Shown piece by piece: positions 11,465 through 21,584 of a stretch of DNA of 64,000 nucleotides; positions within the stretch are counted from its first letter, which is position 1; every line of letters starts with the position of its first letter. The stretch is from NCBI GenBank assembly GCA_900660155.1, contig CABFPE010000118.1:512499-576498 (forward strand). The letters are read 5' to 3'. The stretch is from Hofstenia miamia. Lineage: Eukaryota > Xenacoelomorpha > Acoela > Hofsteniidae. The translations under genes and the position numbers were made by a program. The notes beneath the pieces are model-generated. The model was not told where the DNA came from and ran no database searches. It worked only from the letters and a program-made list of their open reading frames with translations.

Positions 11465-14210
11465 GGATATCCAAGTAAATGACACTTGTATAACTTGTAA
11501 AACATAAAGATACGTACAAGTGTTGTTCAAAGCTTTGAAAACATGCAAGTGCTGGAAGATGTGAAATCTTTTGTTTTGAAAGTCATGTAATTAAATTTTT
11601 TAAAACAGACTGTTACATTACCTCTAATTATGTGATGCTTGTAATGTTTAAAATGCCAAATCTCCATGATGAGCTTTTTTTAATGTTCTAACCTATACTT
11701 AGTCGTATTTTCTTGAATAAATTTCAATAAAATCATTGATAAATTATTTAATTTCAGAATCATAAAGTTTTTATTGCCTTCCAAAATAGTTATTTATAAT
11801 AAAAAATATAGTTAACTGGAAGTTTGATTTGCATATCATACATATATTCGTGTTCGATCACATCATAGACATTATTCTTATATTTATACGCACAACATCA
11901 TCTTCAAAACAAATAGCAAAAAAAACGATTACATGTTCTAAAACTGCGTTTCCCGCGTCAGTCATAGCTAGACATCAAGTACACTTACAGTCGGCAATGG
12001 AATCTTAACACAGTGGATTACTGGAAAATTTATTTACCCCGTATTGAAATTGATAACGCAAAATAGTTTGGACATTGTTATTTGATGAAAGAAAAATGTG
12101 TTTTTGTCAAATTTATAAAGAAGCACAGTTACGGCGAAACTCAACATTTGTTCAACTGGCGGTCTCAAAGATCAAAATGAATCTGCAGCAGGTTAGTGAT
12201 TTCTATGAGTTTAAACAGTATTGGCATGCTTATACATGTTTTTGCAAGGTTTTTCTAAATGTTATTTTCCAAATTCTTATAGGGTTGTTCGATTGCCAAA
12301 TTACAAGAGCCAATGATCAATATAAAATTAATGTTCCACCTTAATTATTAATTACCAATAAATTATCTTAACGGATATATATATAGCTAAAAACACTTTT
12401 TTATAATTTTTTTTCAAGGAAATCTTGAAAATAAAAAGAAACATCTTGTCTTCACCGGGGAATACATTACAACAATCGCCAGTTTTGCCTTAAGGTTTTA
12501 ACCTTAGGCATTGGTTGAGAAACGTGTCAACCTAACCTGAGGTTGGGTTGTTCTGCGGGTTACTCTTAGATGTGTTGGGCCAGGCCGTGTGTCATTTTAT
12601 AATTGTTAGGATGGAAGAAAATATCATTTTTGTGGAAAATTTGAAAAATAATTTTTGGAATTTCTACTATCATAAATGACTTTCTACCGATTTGTTTAAG
12701 TGTATTAAAAGAAACATGTATGTTGATAATTTGATAAATCAGTGCTTGGTAGTATATGCAATTTATCAAAATTTTTGTACCTTGCAGCGGTTTTAGATAA
12801 AAGCAAGACTACATTGTTTTCAAAGTATAAAATGTTTTAGACATCTAAAATTGTTTTGTCCAAATTTACTGCTTGTTAACCGTAGTTCTAATACATTTAT
12901 TACTGAAAAACAACCTCATTTCTCAATTAATATCGACCACTTGTAGATGAAAAAAAATATTTTGACATATATTAAATAGACTACGTAATGATGCCAGAAA
13001 AACTTGTTTTGTTGCATGAAGACTTCCATATTATGGAAAAATATGGCTTTTTCCTCGAAAATTTTATTTTTAAATCAAGTCTTATCCTGTAAACAAGTTA
13101 AATTTTACCGGATTCCAGCACATATCTACCTGCAACAGTAACAAGACAGTATCAATTTGTATAAAATGTAAACAGCCAGGCAGGGTCTTAGTATCACATA
13201 TGCGAACTGCTATGTAGTGATTTGAACATGATTTTTCGTTTGTTTCACAACTAAAAAAATACTTGAAAGATATATAAAATAGTCAGAAAAATGCATTCCA
13301 CAATGCAATGCAAAATTTTATTAGAACTTGAGTCAATTAACACATTTGGTCCTTCTAGGTATAAGTGAAAAGGAAAATTTTCTAGAGTAGTTCTTGTAAG
13401 TAGTTAAGTTTCACATGAATGATGCACATGCAAAAATATTAAAGTAAGAAAATTTCAGAAAATTCTATTGTAAATTAATTGTATGCCAGTAATGAACATT
13501 TTCTAAATGGGTCAATTCACTCATTACTATACTAGTTTTTAGTTAGATTTCATATCATTGTAATGGAAATTTTACGAATGGTCAATGTCAATATTTCTGA
13601 AGCTTCTGAGTGCATTCACGTAATTGTGAATGTTTTAGCTAATAGTTAGTGTTTGTGTAGTTCAATAACAAATTATCGTATTTTCAAAAATTGGCATTAT
13701 TCACATAACGCCAAAAATGAGTATGTGTGTAGTTCGAAGCCTATGATTAAAATATTCAAGGGTTATAGTGCAAGTCATGCATTAATTCTGTTTGAGATTA
13801 ATTACAACTCAATATTTTTTAAGCCATAAATAAGGCGGTCTTTTTTCAATATTTCAATTTAAGCTTTGCTTTTATAAGATATAATATACTTAGAACTTAA
13901 AAATTATTGAAAATACCCGACGTGCTCACTAAATCGAATCATCAAATAAATTTATTCATTTGTATATTAATAATTCATATCTTAGAATCCCAAAGATTAC
14001 TAGGCATGGGAACCGGCACGTCTTGCTATTAGCTGTCTTCAGATGATCGCCTGCATAAATGAGGTTCTGGTAAGTTTTAGATTTTCATTATATATTTAGG
14101 TATTAGACACTCTTCAAAAGAATGAAAACTCAATAATAAGACAAGACATTTGCTTATTTTCGATTTTGTAAATGATATTTGAATGTTTTGCTCCGAATTT
14201 TATTGAATAG
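11465..14210. other. AT-rich stretch with two small hairpins
   Basis: No domain-bearing frame (longest 89 codons at 12,075-12,344). At about 12,488-12,543 two adjacent hairpins can form: GCCTTAAGGTT against AACCTTAGGC, and AACCTAACCT against AGGTTGGGTT. They may be the fold-back end of a decayed element. No partner end was located. Confidence 0.4.
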
Positions 14211-14214
14211 TAAT

Positions 14215-14400
14215 ATAAATATAACTTGCAAATCTTGCAGATACTTCTATAACTTTCAAAATTTTGCACAAATACTTTAAAAGTTTTTGTGTAATACTTG
14301 CAAATGTAGCGCAAGTATACCACAAAAACTTGCAATTCTTGCAGATAATTTGTAAAACATGCAAAAATTTTTATACTTTGCAAGTTTTTGCAAGTTTCAG
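14215..14400. repeat. CTTGCAAA degenerate minisatellite
   Basis: Repeated CTTGCAAATCTTGCAG, ACTTGCAATTCTTGCAG and GCAAGTTTTTGCAAG units in both orientations, partly self-complementary. Its reverse complement resembles 11,020-11,110 (GAAACTT[A/G]CAAAAA followed by TTGCAAA), which suggests two copies of one family. Confidence 0.6.
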
Positions 14401-14404
14401 TTTG

Positions 14405-14935
14405 TGAGCAGGGTTAAATATTTCACGCATGCGTTTGTGTAGTTAAATTTATGTAGTAATATACTTTATATTGAACATGTATATGACAGTTTTGATTGTT
14501 TTAGTTAAAAATTAATGGCAAGAGAAGCAGCAAAGCGGGCAATAATATTTGTACAAAGGGCCAAGCTGTTGTGTGTGGGTAGCATAGCAAAAGTGAAAAA
14601 CGCATTGTTGTGATTTGTAATGAATGTCAATGAATGCTTATTAAATATGAATCTGAATTCTAATATAAATCTCACGGTAATAAATGCTAGTTGTATTAAA
14701 TTTTGGAGTGCTAGTGTTAAACAATTTTTTAATTTAAGCTTTAAGTTTAATGATGAATTTTTTAATCAACAGTAAATCATTTTAATTTTAATGGTCATTT
14801 TTTGGCAAGCAATGTTAGAATTTTGCACTTATTGCATTTAGAGATACACAGCAACAATCATAATTCAAATCTTAAAGCACATATATCACTTATTTTAAGA
14901 TTGTGCCTCTAACTTCTCTGAACTTGTCTCCATGT
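14405..14935. other. AT-rich flank of the LINE
   Basis: Nothing recognisable. The 5' edge of the adjoining LINE is not sharply visible, and composition changes from AT-rich to T/C-rich near 14,900-14,940. Confidence 0.4.
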
Positions 14936-14984
14936 TTCTGATCCGCCTGCTGCCTTCCCGGTAATCCAACTTTTGTGATATTGA

Positions 14985-16966
14985 CTTCAGTGCCTATGAT
15001 ATTTCTCTCATGCTTAAATCTTGCAAGTTGTCTGGTCCTTGCTATTCTGACGGTGTCCCTTCATTTGTAATTCATGATGTAATTCATGAAACTTCCTCCA
15101 CGCTTTCTATCAATTTAAAACATCTTTACTCCTTCATTTGCTCCTCTAAGCGCTACCCCGCCTGTTGGAAGATTTCTTCGATTTCTCCGCTGTTAAAATA
15201 TAATCAGCTTCCCTCCTTGCATGTCACGTCCTACCGCCCAATAGCTATTCTATCTCGACTGTCTATCATTCTTGAACGCCTTGTTTTTCGTTTTGATTCT
15301 CAAAAATTCGTCACCTCATCTCTTCTTCTTAGCATGACAACCTTCCTGGTTGGTCTACGATTACTAACTTACACTGATCGAAAACTGCCACTCTGATTGT
15401 AATTATCCTGGTTGTATTATCTTTCTTGACATCTCGAAAGCGCTTGATCGCCTCCCTCATTCCATTCTGCTTGACAAGTTACGTTTATTTGGTTTTGATG
15501 TGGATTTCATCGAACTGTTCCAGTCTTATCTGACCAATCGCCACCAATGTGTCAAAATCAACTCGTATATCGCTTCTCCTGTCACCGTTACTAGTGGTGC
15601 CCCTCAAGGCTCAGTGTTTACTGTTATTTTCTTCCTTGTTGCCATTAACGACCTCCCTCATTCTGTTCTCAACTCGTCTTGCCTGTTGTATGTCGACGGC
15701 ACTGCGATTTTTGATTTTGACTGGTCTTTTGCTTCTAATATTTCTTCTGATCTTGAGCATTTGTCTACTTGGTCCTCTGTCAACCATCTTGATTTTAGCG
15801 CTACCAAAACATGTGGTATTTCCTTTTCTGTTGTTCCCCTTTCTGATTTGCTCCTCATCACACTCATCGTGGAGTTCAACTTGCTGCAAACTTAAATTGG
15901 ATTGGACATGTGTCTTTGCGTCATGCAAAGCTAATTCCTCACTGTTTGCCCTCTTCCGCAATGTTCCCTTTAATTCCAAGTCTGCAGTGAAAGTCTTTTT
16001 GTTCAAGTCCATTCCTCGCACCATTCTTCTCTATGCGTCTCCCTGTTGGTGGCCTTCCCGTTCCTTGTTCCACTCTATGGAACGTTTCCAGAAGCGTGCC
16101 TTCAAATGGATCTCTNCCTGTTGTATGTCGACGGCACTGCGATTTTTGATTTTGACTGGTCTTTTGCTTCTAATATTTCTTCTGATCTTGAGCATTTGTC
16201 TACTTGGTCCTCTGTCAACCATCTTGATTTTAGCGCTACCAAAACATGTGGTATTTCCTTTTCTGTTGTTCCCCTTTCTGATTTGCTCCTCATCACACTC
16301 ATCGTGGAGTTCAACTTGCTGCAAACTTAAATTGGATTGGACATGTGTCTTTGCGTCATGCAAAGCTAATTCCTCACTGTTTGCCCTCTTCCGCAATGTT
16401 CCCTTTAATTCCAAGTCTGCAGTGAAAGTCTTTTTGTTCAAGTCCATTCCTCGCACCATTCTTCTCTATGCGTCTCCCTGTTGGTGGCCTTCCCGTTCCT
16501 TGTTCCACTCTATGGAACGTTTCCAGAAGCGTGCCTTCAAATGGATCTCTCCCTTGCCATACAAAGGCGCCCTTCTTAAATTCTCCACTCCCCGCTGTCA
16601 CTCTACTTCCATGCCTGTGATCTCCTCCTGTTCAATCGACTGCTCACTCGCAAATTGGATCTTGATCCTTTTGATTTCATTAAGTGCTCTAATTCCCGCT
16701 CCACTCGCTCTGATGATGTTGTCACTTTCTCCATTCATCGTACCAAGAAACATCGCACCCCTCACTCGTTTTTCAATCGTGTTTGTACTGCTGCTAATTA
16801 CATCTTAACTCTCAACCCTCCAACAGCGATTGATTTCTTTTCCCCGCCACCGAGCTTCAAGAAATTTTTGATGTCTTTCCTCTTTGCTGAGCCCTTCTTC
16901 AACTTCGCCTACTCTTCCATTTGCTCCTGTTTCATCTGTGATTGTCCTCGCTGCCGTAAAATTTGA
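14985..16966 (+). pseudogene. LINE reverse transcriptase, inactivated
   Basis: Readable in order but in several frames. The fingers region (YSDGVPSFV, PACWKISSISPLLKY, TSYRPIAILSRLSIILERLV) lies in 15,010-15,396. After a frameshift the palm motif IFLDISKALDRLPHSILL has its catalytic aspartate at 15,428-15,430. SGAPQGSV and AINDLPHSV follow. The active-site box reads LLYVDGTAIF, so the second aspartate of Y-x-D-D is glycine. The thumb and C-terminal part (LDLDPFDFIKCSNSR to CPRCRKI, stop 16,964-16,966) is in yet another frame. Such enzymes copy LINE RNA into DNA at a nicked target. This copy cannot, because of the frameshifts and the D-to-G change. Confidence 0.85.
15682..16550. repeat. 434-bp identical direct repeat across a single N (assembly join)
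   Basis: 15,682-16,115 and 16,117-16,550 appear identical base for base, both beginning CCTGTTGTATGTCGACGGCA and ending ATGGATCTCT, with one N at 16,116. The second copy continues smoothly into the rest of the LINE and the first begins smoothly from it. The simplest reading is two contigs whose overlapping ends were placed side by side rather than merged, so the true LINE carries this segment once. Confidence 0.9.
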
Positions 16967-17039
16967 CTTATTTTTTTTTGGTTGTGTATTCCTTCAGCGA
17001 CTAAATAAAGTCATTCATTATTATTATTATTTAACATTG

Positions 17040-17605
17040 AATGAGAAGTATGAATAAAAAACTGCAAGGAAGTGTACATTCTTCCTGTATAATTCCAGGG
17101 CATCTGACTTTAGGTCTATGGACAAAGATACGAAATTACTCTAAACTTAGCCTCAAAATTATAAACATTTTACAAAAATTTAACTTCCATTGACAACTTA
17201 TAAGATAACGGACATGTGCCACATTTCCTTAAAAATTCATAGGGTTGCTTACATTGGATCTAAGAAAAAACTCAAATGTATTTTATGCATGTAAACATTT
17301 TCAATTCATAACATATTTACATTTTCGTTAAAATATTATTGCAAAAATGCATATGCGCCAAACAATTAAAAAAGTTTCTGTAATACCATAGTCCTTTTAT
17401 TCTAACAATTCCTTGTAAACAAGTAAAATATATTCAGCTCAAATTAACTAGCTATGCTTGAAATCAAAGCAAGAATACCATGCATGCAAATTAGAATTAC
17501 AAAAATCATTTAAGAATAATTTAAAAAAGGTTTTCCTAAAGCCAATTTTTTCTTAACGCTAAATTTATATTCCCACATATATTTTCTTCAAATTCATTCA
17601 ACATG
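17040..17605. other. AT-rich spacer between two LINEs
   Basis: Separates the 3' ends of two LINEs that converge here. No other feature is recognised. Confidence 0.5.
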
Positions 17606-17699
17606 TTTTATATAATGAATAAATAAATCAATAAATAAATTTATATTCTTATAAAGCGCATAACTTTTTTAGAAAAACTCAAATGCGCTATTTAAATTG

Positions 17700-18353
17700 T
17701 TAAACAATAATCAAATTAAATTGCTCTCTAAATAAATAATGCTTTAATGTCTTCTTGAATACTTCAATGTTAGTGATGGTTCTAATTTCCTTAGGCAACA
17801 TATTGAAGAAGAATGGACCGCAGATGGAGAATGCATGCTCTGTCAATACTTTCTTTGTTCTAGGTATGATTAGGAAATTGTCTGTAGATGATCGTGTCAT
17901 GGATATTCGATATCTCTAAAAGTTCACTGAGGTAGGATGGTCCCATGCCATTTAGGCACTTCCAAACTATTAGACATATTTTATATCTAATTCTAAATTT
18001 AACTTTCAACCAGTGATAGAGTGCCGGTGTAATAGCTTCACGGTAACCCAAATTAAATATTAAGCGAGCACACCGATTTTGAATAATTTGCAGCTTGTCA
18101 CTTTGATACTCTGGGATTCCATAAAGCAACTATTGAAAGAATCGATTCTAGATAAGACTAATACTTGAAGAATATTCTTCACATTCGATATACAGAGATG
18201 CTTACGAATTTTAGTAACATTTCTAAGAACATAATTTGACGAGACGATCATTGAGGCTAAAAAGTTCGTTGAATCAATACTATCATGCTTCTTTAATCCA
18301 AAACACAAAAATTTTGTATTATCATCAGTAAATAACTGAAATGCAGAATTCAT
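17700..18353 (-). pseudogene. LINE C-terminal region, frameshifted
   Basis: Three overlapping frames. 18,353-18,060 holds FLCFGLKKHDSIDSTNF, the region after the polymerase active site. 18,129-17,860 holds LYGIPEYQSDKLQIIQNRCA and LKVKFRIRYKICLIVWKCLN followed by GPSYLSELL. 17,900-17,700 holds HAFSICGPFFFNMLPKEIR and ends at a stop at 17,700-17,702. These are the conserved post-polymerase blocks of CR1/L2-type LINE proteins, which include the arginine-rich R-I-x-Y-K-I segment. At least two frameshifts separate them. Confidence 0.8.
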
Positions 18354-18403
18354 TTTAAGAGATAATTATGATTTGATTTTTTTGATTGATTGGAGTGCTA
18401 AGT

Positions 18404-19178
18404 TCAGATCCTCCCGTTCAAACCAAATACACATCTGGGTGTCATCTGTAAACATGTGGTGGCATATCCCATTCTCAGAAGGAAAAAACTAATAAAAGAA
18501 ATATAGATCATAACTAATATAGGGCTAAGAGCTGAGCCATGCGGAGGTACCCCGCATGAAATAGGTTCTATATTAGACTCTTCATTTCCAACTTGAACAT
18601 ATTGTCTCCGTTTGTATAAGTATGATTTAAACCAGTTAAATACTGAACCATTGATTCCAATTTTTTGGAGTATACGTAATAATAGTACTTGGCTAATAGT
18701 GTCAAAAGCCGCTGTCTTGTCTAATAAAGACAAAATGATACAGTCACCACGGTCAAGTGTGAGGATGATGTCGTCTTTGACCAGAAGAAAAGCAGAATCC
18801 ACAGATCGGTTAGCCTTATAGCGAGATTGGTATTTTGGAAACAGTCTATTTGATTCCAAACATGGAATGAATTGTTTCGCTGCAGATTTTTAGAGTGCTG
18901 ACTGACGTCCAAGGTATTTTGTTCAATGTAGGTCGAATTAGTGATGTCTTCAAGCAATCAGGGAAGGTAGTTAACGATAGATTAACCAAATGAGTTAAAT
19001 AAGGGAGTATTCCATTAAGAACTTCATCATGTTTCAATATATTTGTCAAAATAGGGTCAAGTTCACATGTCGTATTACACATAAACATAATAGTTTCTCC
19101 TACCTCTAATGTAGATAGCGTTTTAAGCTGAGACATGGTTACAGTTGATACAGGATGTGATCTTATTGCATCATCCAC
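18404..19178 (-). pseudogene. LINE reverse transcriptase, inactivated
   Basis: Frame 19,178-18,846 carries NLSLTTFPDCLKTSLIRPTL (fingers). Frame 18,859-18,404 carries FPKYQSRYKANRSVDSAFLL, then LSLLDKTAAFDTI (catalytic aspartate in LLD) and GVPPHGSALSP, which has one extra residue compared with the usual G-V-P-Q-G-S. The active-site box is in a different frame near 18,430-18,480 and reads MFTDDTQMCIWF, so both aspartates survive but the preceding alanine is threonine. Frameshifts before the active site and at the fingers-palm boundary inactivate it. Confidence 0.85.
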
Positions 19179-19308
19179 TATCCCAGAAGAGCTCTATCGA
19201 AACCTGAGATATATATTTGTTATCTTTCCTAAGAAATAAGCCTGGAAAGAATTTGCATTAGGCATTTGGCTTACATATCTCAGTCTTCTTGGTAGAGAGC
19301 TCAGATAC

Positions 19309-20060
19309 CTACTTAAACAATTTCTTTGAATCATTTGATGGCTCTAAAAATCTCCTTGAGTAGTAATTTAATTGTTTCTTTTTACATAATTGCACTACTT
19401 TATTTCGAAGCTCTTTGAAAGATGCTAGTGAATCCGGAGTTTTGCTGCTCATATGAAAACGTTCTGCCCTTCTCTGTTGTGCACGCAGTTGTTTAACTTC
19501 CTCATCAAACCACTTAGGTTTACTTACCTTTACATTAAGAGTTTTAATTGGAATATGTCTGCAAAATATCACTAAGAGTAGAATTATAGTTCATTGCCAT
19601 ATTACATGATGAAAAATTGTGGTTAAGTAAGTTGTTTAGCCGTGTACTTATATCATTAGAAAAATAAGACAAATTTAACTGAGACCATTTTCTTCTTCGA
19701 ATGATAGCCTCTATTCCACTTTGTTTTACTAGAGAAAGTTCAAAGAAGACCGCCATATGATCAGGAAAGTCGTACGAGTTATCTACAAAAACGTTCTTAA
19801 TAATGTTGTCTTCATCTTTGGTGATGAATAGGTCTATAATGTTTCCTCCAATCTGTGTAGCAGACTTTACATGTTGTGTCAATAAAGGATAGTCCAGAAA
19901 CTCAATAAATTTACTCGGTAATTGATTCTCTGGAATATTCTTATACACATTAAGATCCCCTAATATGAGTATAGAATCATTTAAAAGAAATTTTTCATCA
20001 AGGTAATTCTCAAATTCTTCAATAAATCCCGTTGTACTCGGCGGGCGACAAATTAGGAAG

Positions 20061-20065
<5 letters not shown>
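19309..20065 (-). pseudogene. LINE APE-type endonuclease C-terminal half and linker
   Basis: One frame runs on the - strand from about 20,065 to 19,544. It contains DFLICRPPSTTGFIEEF, then ILILGDLNVYKN (the G-D-x-N catalytic block), IIDLFITKDEDNII and DFPDHMAVFFEL (the S-D-H block, here P-D-H). A second frame, 19,572-19,309, carries WFDEEVKQLRAQQRRAERFH and KKKQLNYYSRRF, the basic linker between endonuclease and polymerase. The enzyme nicks target DNA to prime reverse transcription. Its N-terminal catalytic residues lie beyond the N gap. A one-frame shift near 19,560 separates the two parts. Confidence 0.85.
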
Positions 20066-20095
<30 letters not shown>

Positions 20096-20096
20096 N
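20096..20096. other. Single N, gap at a TA microsatellite
   Basis: TA repeat (about 20,064-20,095) ends in an N. The LINE on the left does not continue on the right, so the join is uncertain. Confidence 0.9.
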
Positions 20097-20099
20097 TAG

Positions 20100-21165
20100 T
20101 ATCCTGAGGACGCATATACACATCAACGCTAGGTGCATAGTTTAACATTTTCACGATTTTAAGAATTTTACAACACTAAGAATATTTTTTGATGTGTATA
20201 TTTTTTTGTGTAAGAAAATTGAAAATTTATGAAATTTTGCAAACACAAATTTTTTATATGTCAACTATAATGTCTGTTAAGGAAACACCATTTCAAAGAT
20301 TTATATCAAAAAGAACTTCAAATTGCTCAAAGTACTGCGCTAAAAGCAGTTATAGAATTTTGATATTGTTTTTCATTAATTCTGAAAATCTATTTTTCTT
20401 TCTTCAGTGTATATATATTTGAGTTATTCATTATAATCACGTTGAAGGTAGGGTGTACTTACTGAATTTGTGCATGATTTCCCTGCGTTGCTGTTTGCGA
20501 AAACATACAAATTTCAAGACATGATTTTAATTTCAAAAAATTTAAGCAAATTTTACAACTAATTGACTGAATTGGAATTTGAGTTGCATATACTAAGCTA
20601 ATTTACTTTAAGCAAATATAAATTTGTTTTATTTTGAAAATTTCAACGGAACTTTTTAATAGAGATAACCTTGTTACAAAATAGTGTTTATTAATAATAT
20701 TAAAATTGAGTCATTAAACATAAAATAGATTATGTTGCTAACGTAAAATATTTCGTTGTTGTCAAGGTCTGTCCTCGGTTTCCCTGCACTTTATCTAAAA
20801 TTAATTCTTCAAGTAATGAATTTTTAAACAAGTACAAGATAGAATTGAGTGCTTTCTCAGTATGAACTGCCCCGCAATATTTACTGAAACTTGAAAATTA
20901 GATCACAACTAAAATTGCAAATAAATTTTTTATGAATCATCATTGAATAAAATTCAATCGTTTGGGTTCATTGCTTGCACTCCAAAGTCTACTTTTTGCA
21001 ATTTATTTCTGATTATAAAAAGATGGAAGTGGTTTTGTTGTACTTTATCAATGTTTATTTTGGAGTTGCACATTTTAGGCAGCCAGTCTAATCGCAAACA
21101 TATGAGGCCAAACCAAATCCCAAATATATTATATTTATACAATACTTTCATACAATAATATATAC
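20100..21165. other. AT-rich stretch, nothing recognised
   Basis: Frames of 71-77 codons show no family signature. No LINE sequence resumes after the gap. Confidence 0.45.
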
Positions 21166-21171
21166 AGGAGC

Positions 21172-21580
21172 CAGAGATGGACATGGGCGAAAATTTAGGT
21201 CCAAGCATGGGCCAAGAAATGATAGACTTAGCCAGAATCTGGCCTGGCAAATTCATGTTAATGCCAACTAAGCCAATTGGAGGCCTACTTTGAATATTAA
21301 TTGTCAAAAACTTTTATTAATTTGTCATTTTGGCGCTCTAACATTTGCTATAATAGATGCTTCTAATAAAACAAAAAAACTGAACTTAAACATTCCAAAC
21401 AGAACATTATAAAAGTATATGATACTAATGTAAAGTTTCCAAAATGTAAATTTTATTTTTCAATTTTATAATTATAACTTATATAAAATTCAATGTACTG
21501 TTACGGAGTAGTCAGATATTTTTAAATTCGGTTCATCTTTTCCATTTCTCTTGACCAAACCCATCCCATGTTAATCTCTG
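21172..21580. mobile_element. Miniature inverted-repeat element, CAGAGATG family
   Basis: Left end CAGAGATGGACATGGGCG. The right end read on the other strand is CAGAGATTAACATGGGATGG. The interior is AT-rich and non-coding. Flanking octamers ACAGGAGC and ACTCTAGC agree at 5 of 8 positions, so an 8-bp target duplication as in hAT elements is possible but unproven. Relatives lie at 47,072-47,390, 57,190-57,562, 51,428-51,626 with 54,178-54,360, and about 1,050-1,320. Confidence 0.65.
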
Positions 21581-21584
21581 ACTC

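Larger units (their letters stand above)
14940..17032 (+). mobile_element. 5'-truncated LINE (non-LTR retrotransposon)
   Basis: A T/C-rich island runs from the start of a reverse transcriptase to a 3' tail of AATAAA-like sequence and (ATT)n at 17,011-17,032, as expected for a target-primed LINE insertion. No endonuclease region is present, so the copy is 5'-truncated. Net of the 434-bp repeat across the N at 16,116, the element is about 1.66 kb. The clade is not determined. The C-terminal part carries SPPPSFKKFL and ends CPRCRKI. Target duplications were not identified. The coding strand's pyrimidine richness contrasts sharply with its AT-rich surroundings. Confidence 0.85.
17610..20095 (-). 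mobile_element. CR1/L2-like LINE, 5' end lost in an N gap
   Basis: On the - strand the order is endonuclease (about 20,065-19,690), linker (19,572-19,309), reverse transcriptase (19,178-18,404) and C-terminal region (18,353-17,700), then a short 3' tail of ATTTATTTATTGATTTATTT character at about 17,612-17,646. The upstream edge is a TA microsatellite and a single N at 20,096, so the N-terminal endonuclease and any first open frame are missing. Multiple frameshifts make it non-functional. The C-terminal signature (QNRCARLIFN, ITPALYHWLKVKFRIRYKI) suits the CR1/L2 group. Exact clade is inference. Confidence 0.85.

Noticed and set aside
15549-16808. A 419-codon open frame on the + strand
   Set aside because: It is the wrong frame of the LINE (serine/leucine/phenylalanine-rich) and its length comes from the 434-bp assembly repeat and the N at 16,116.
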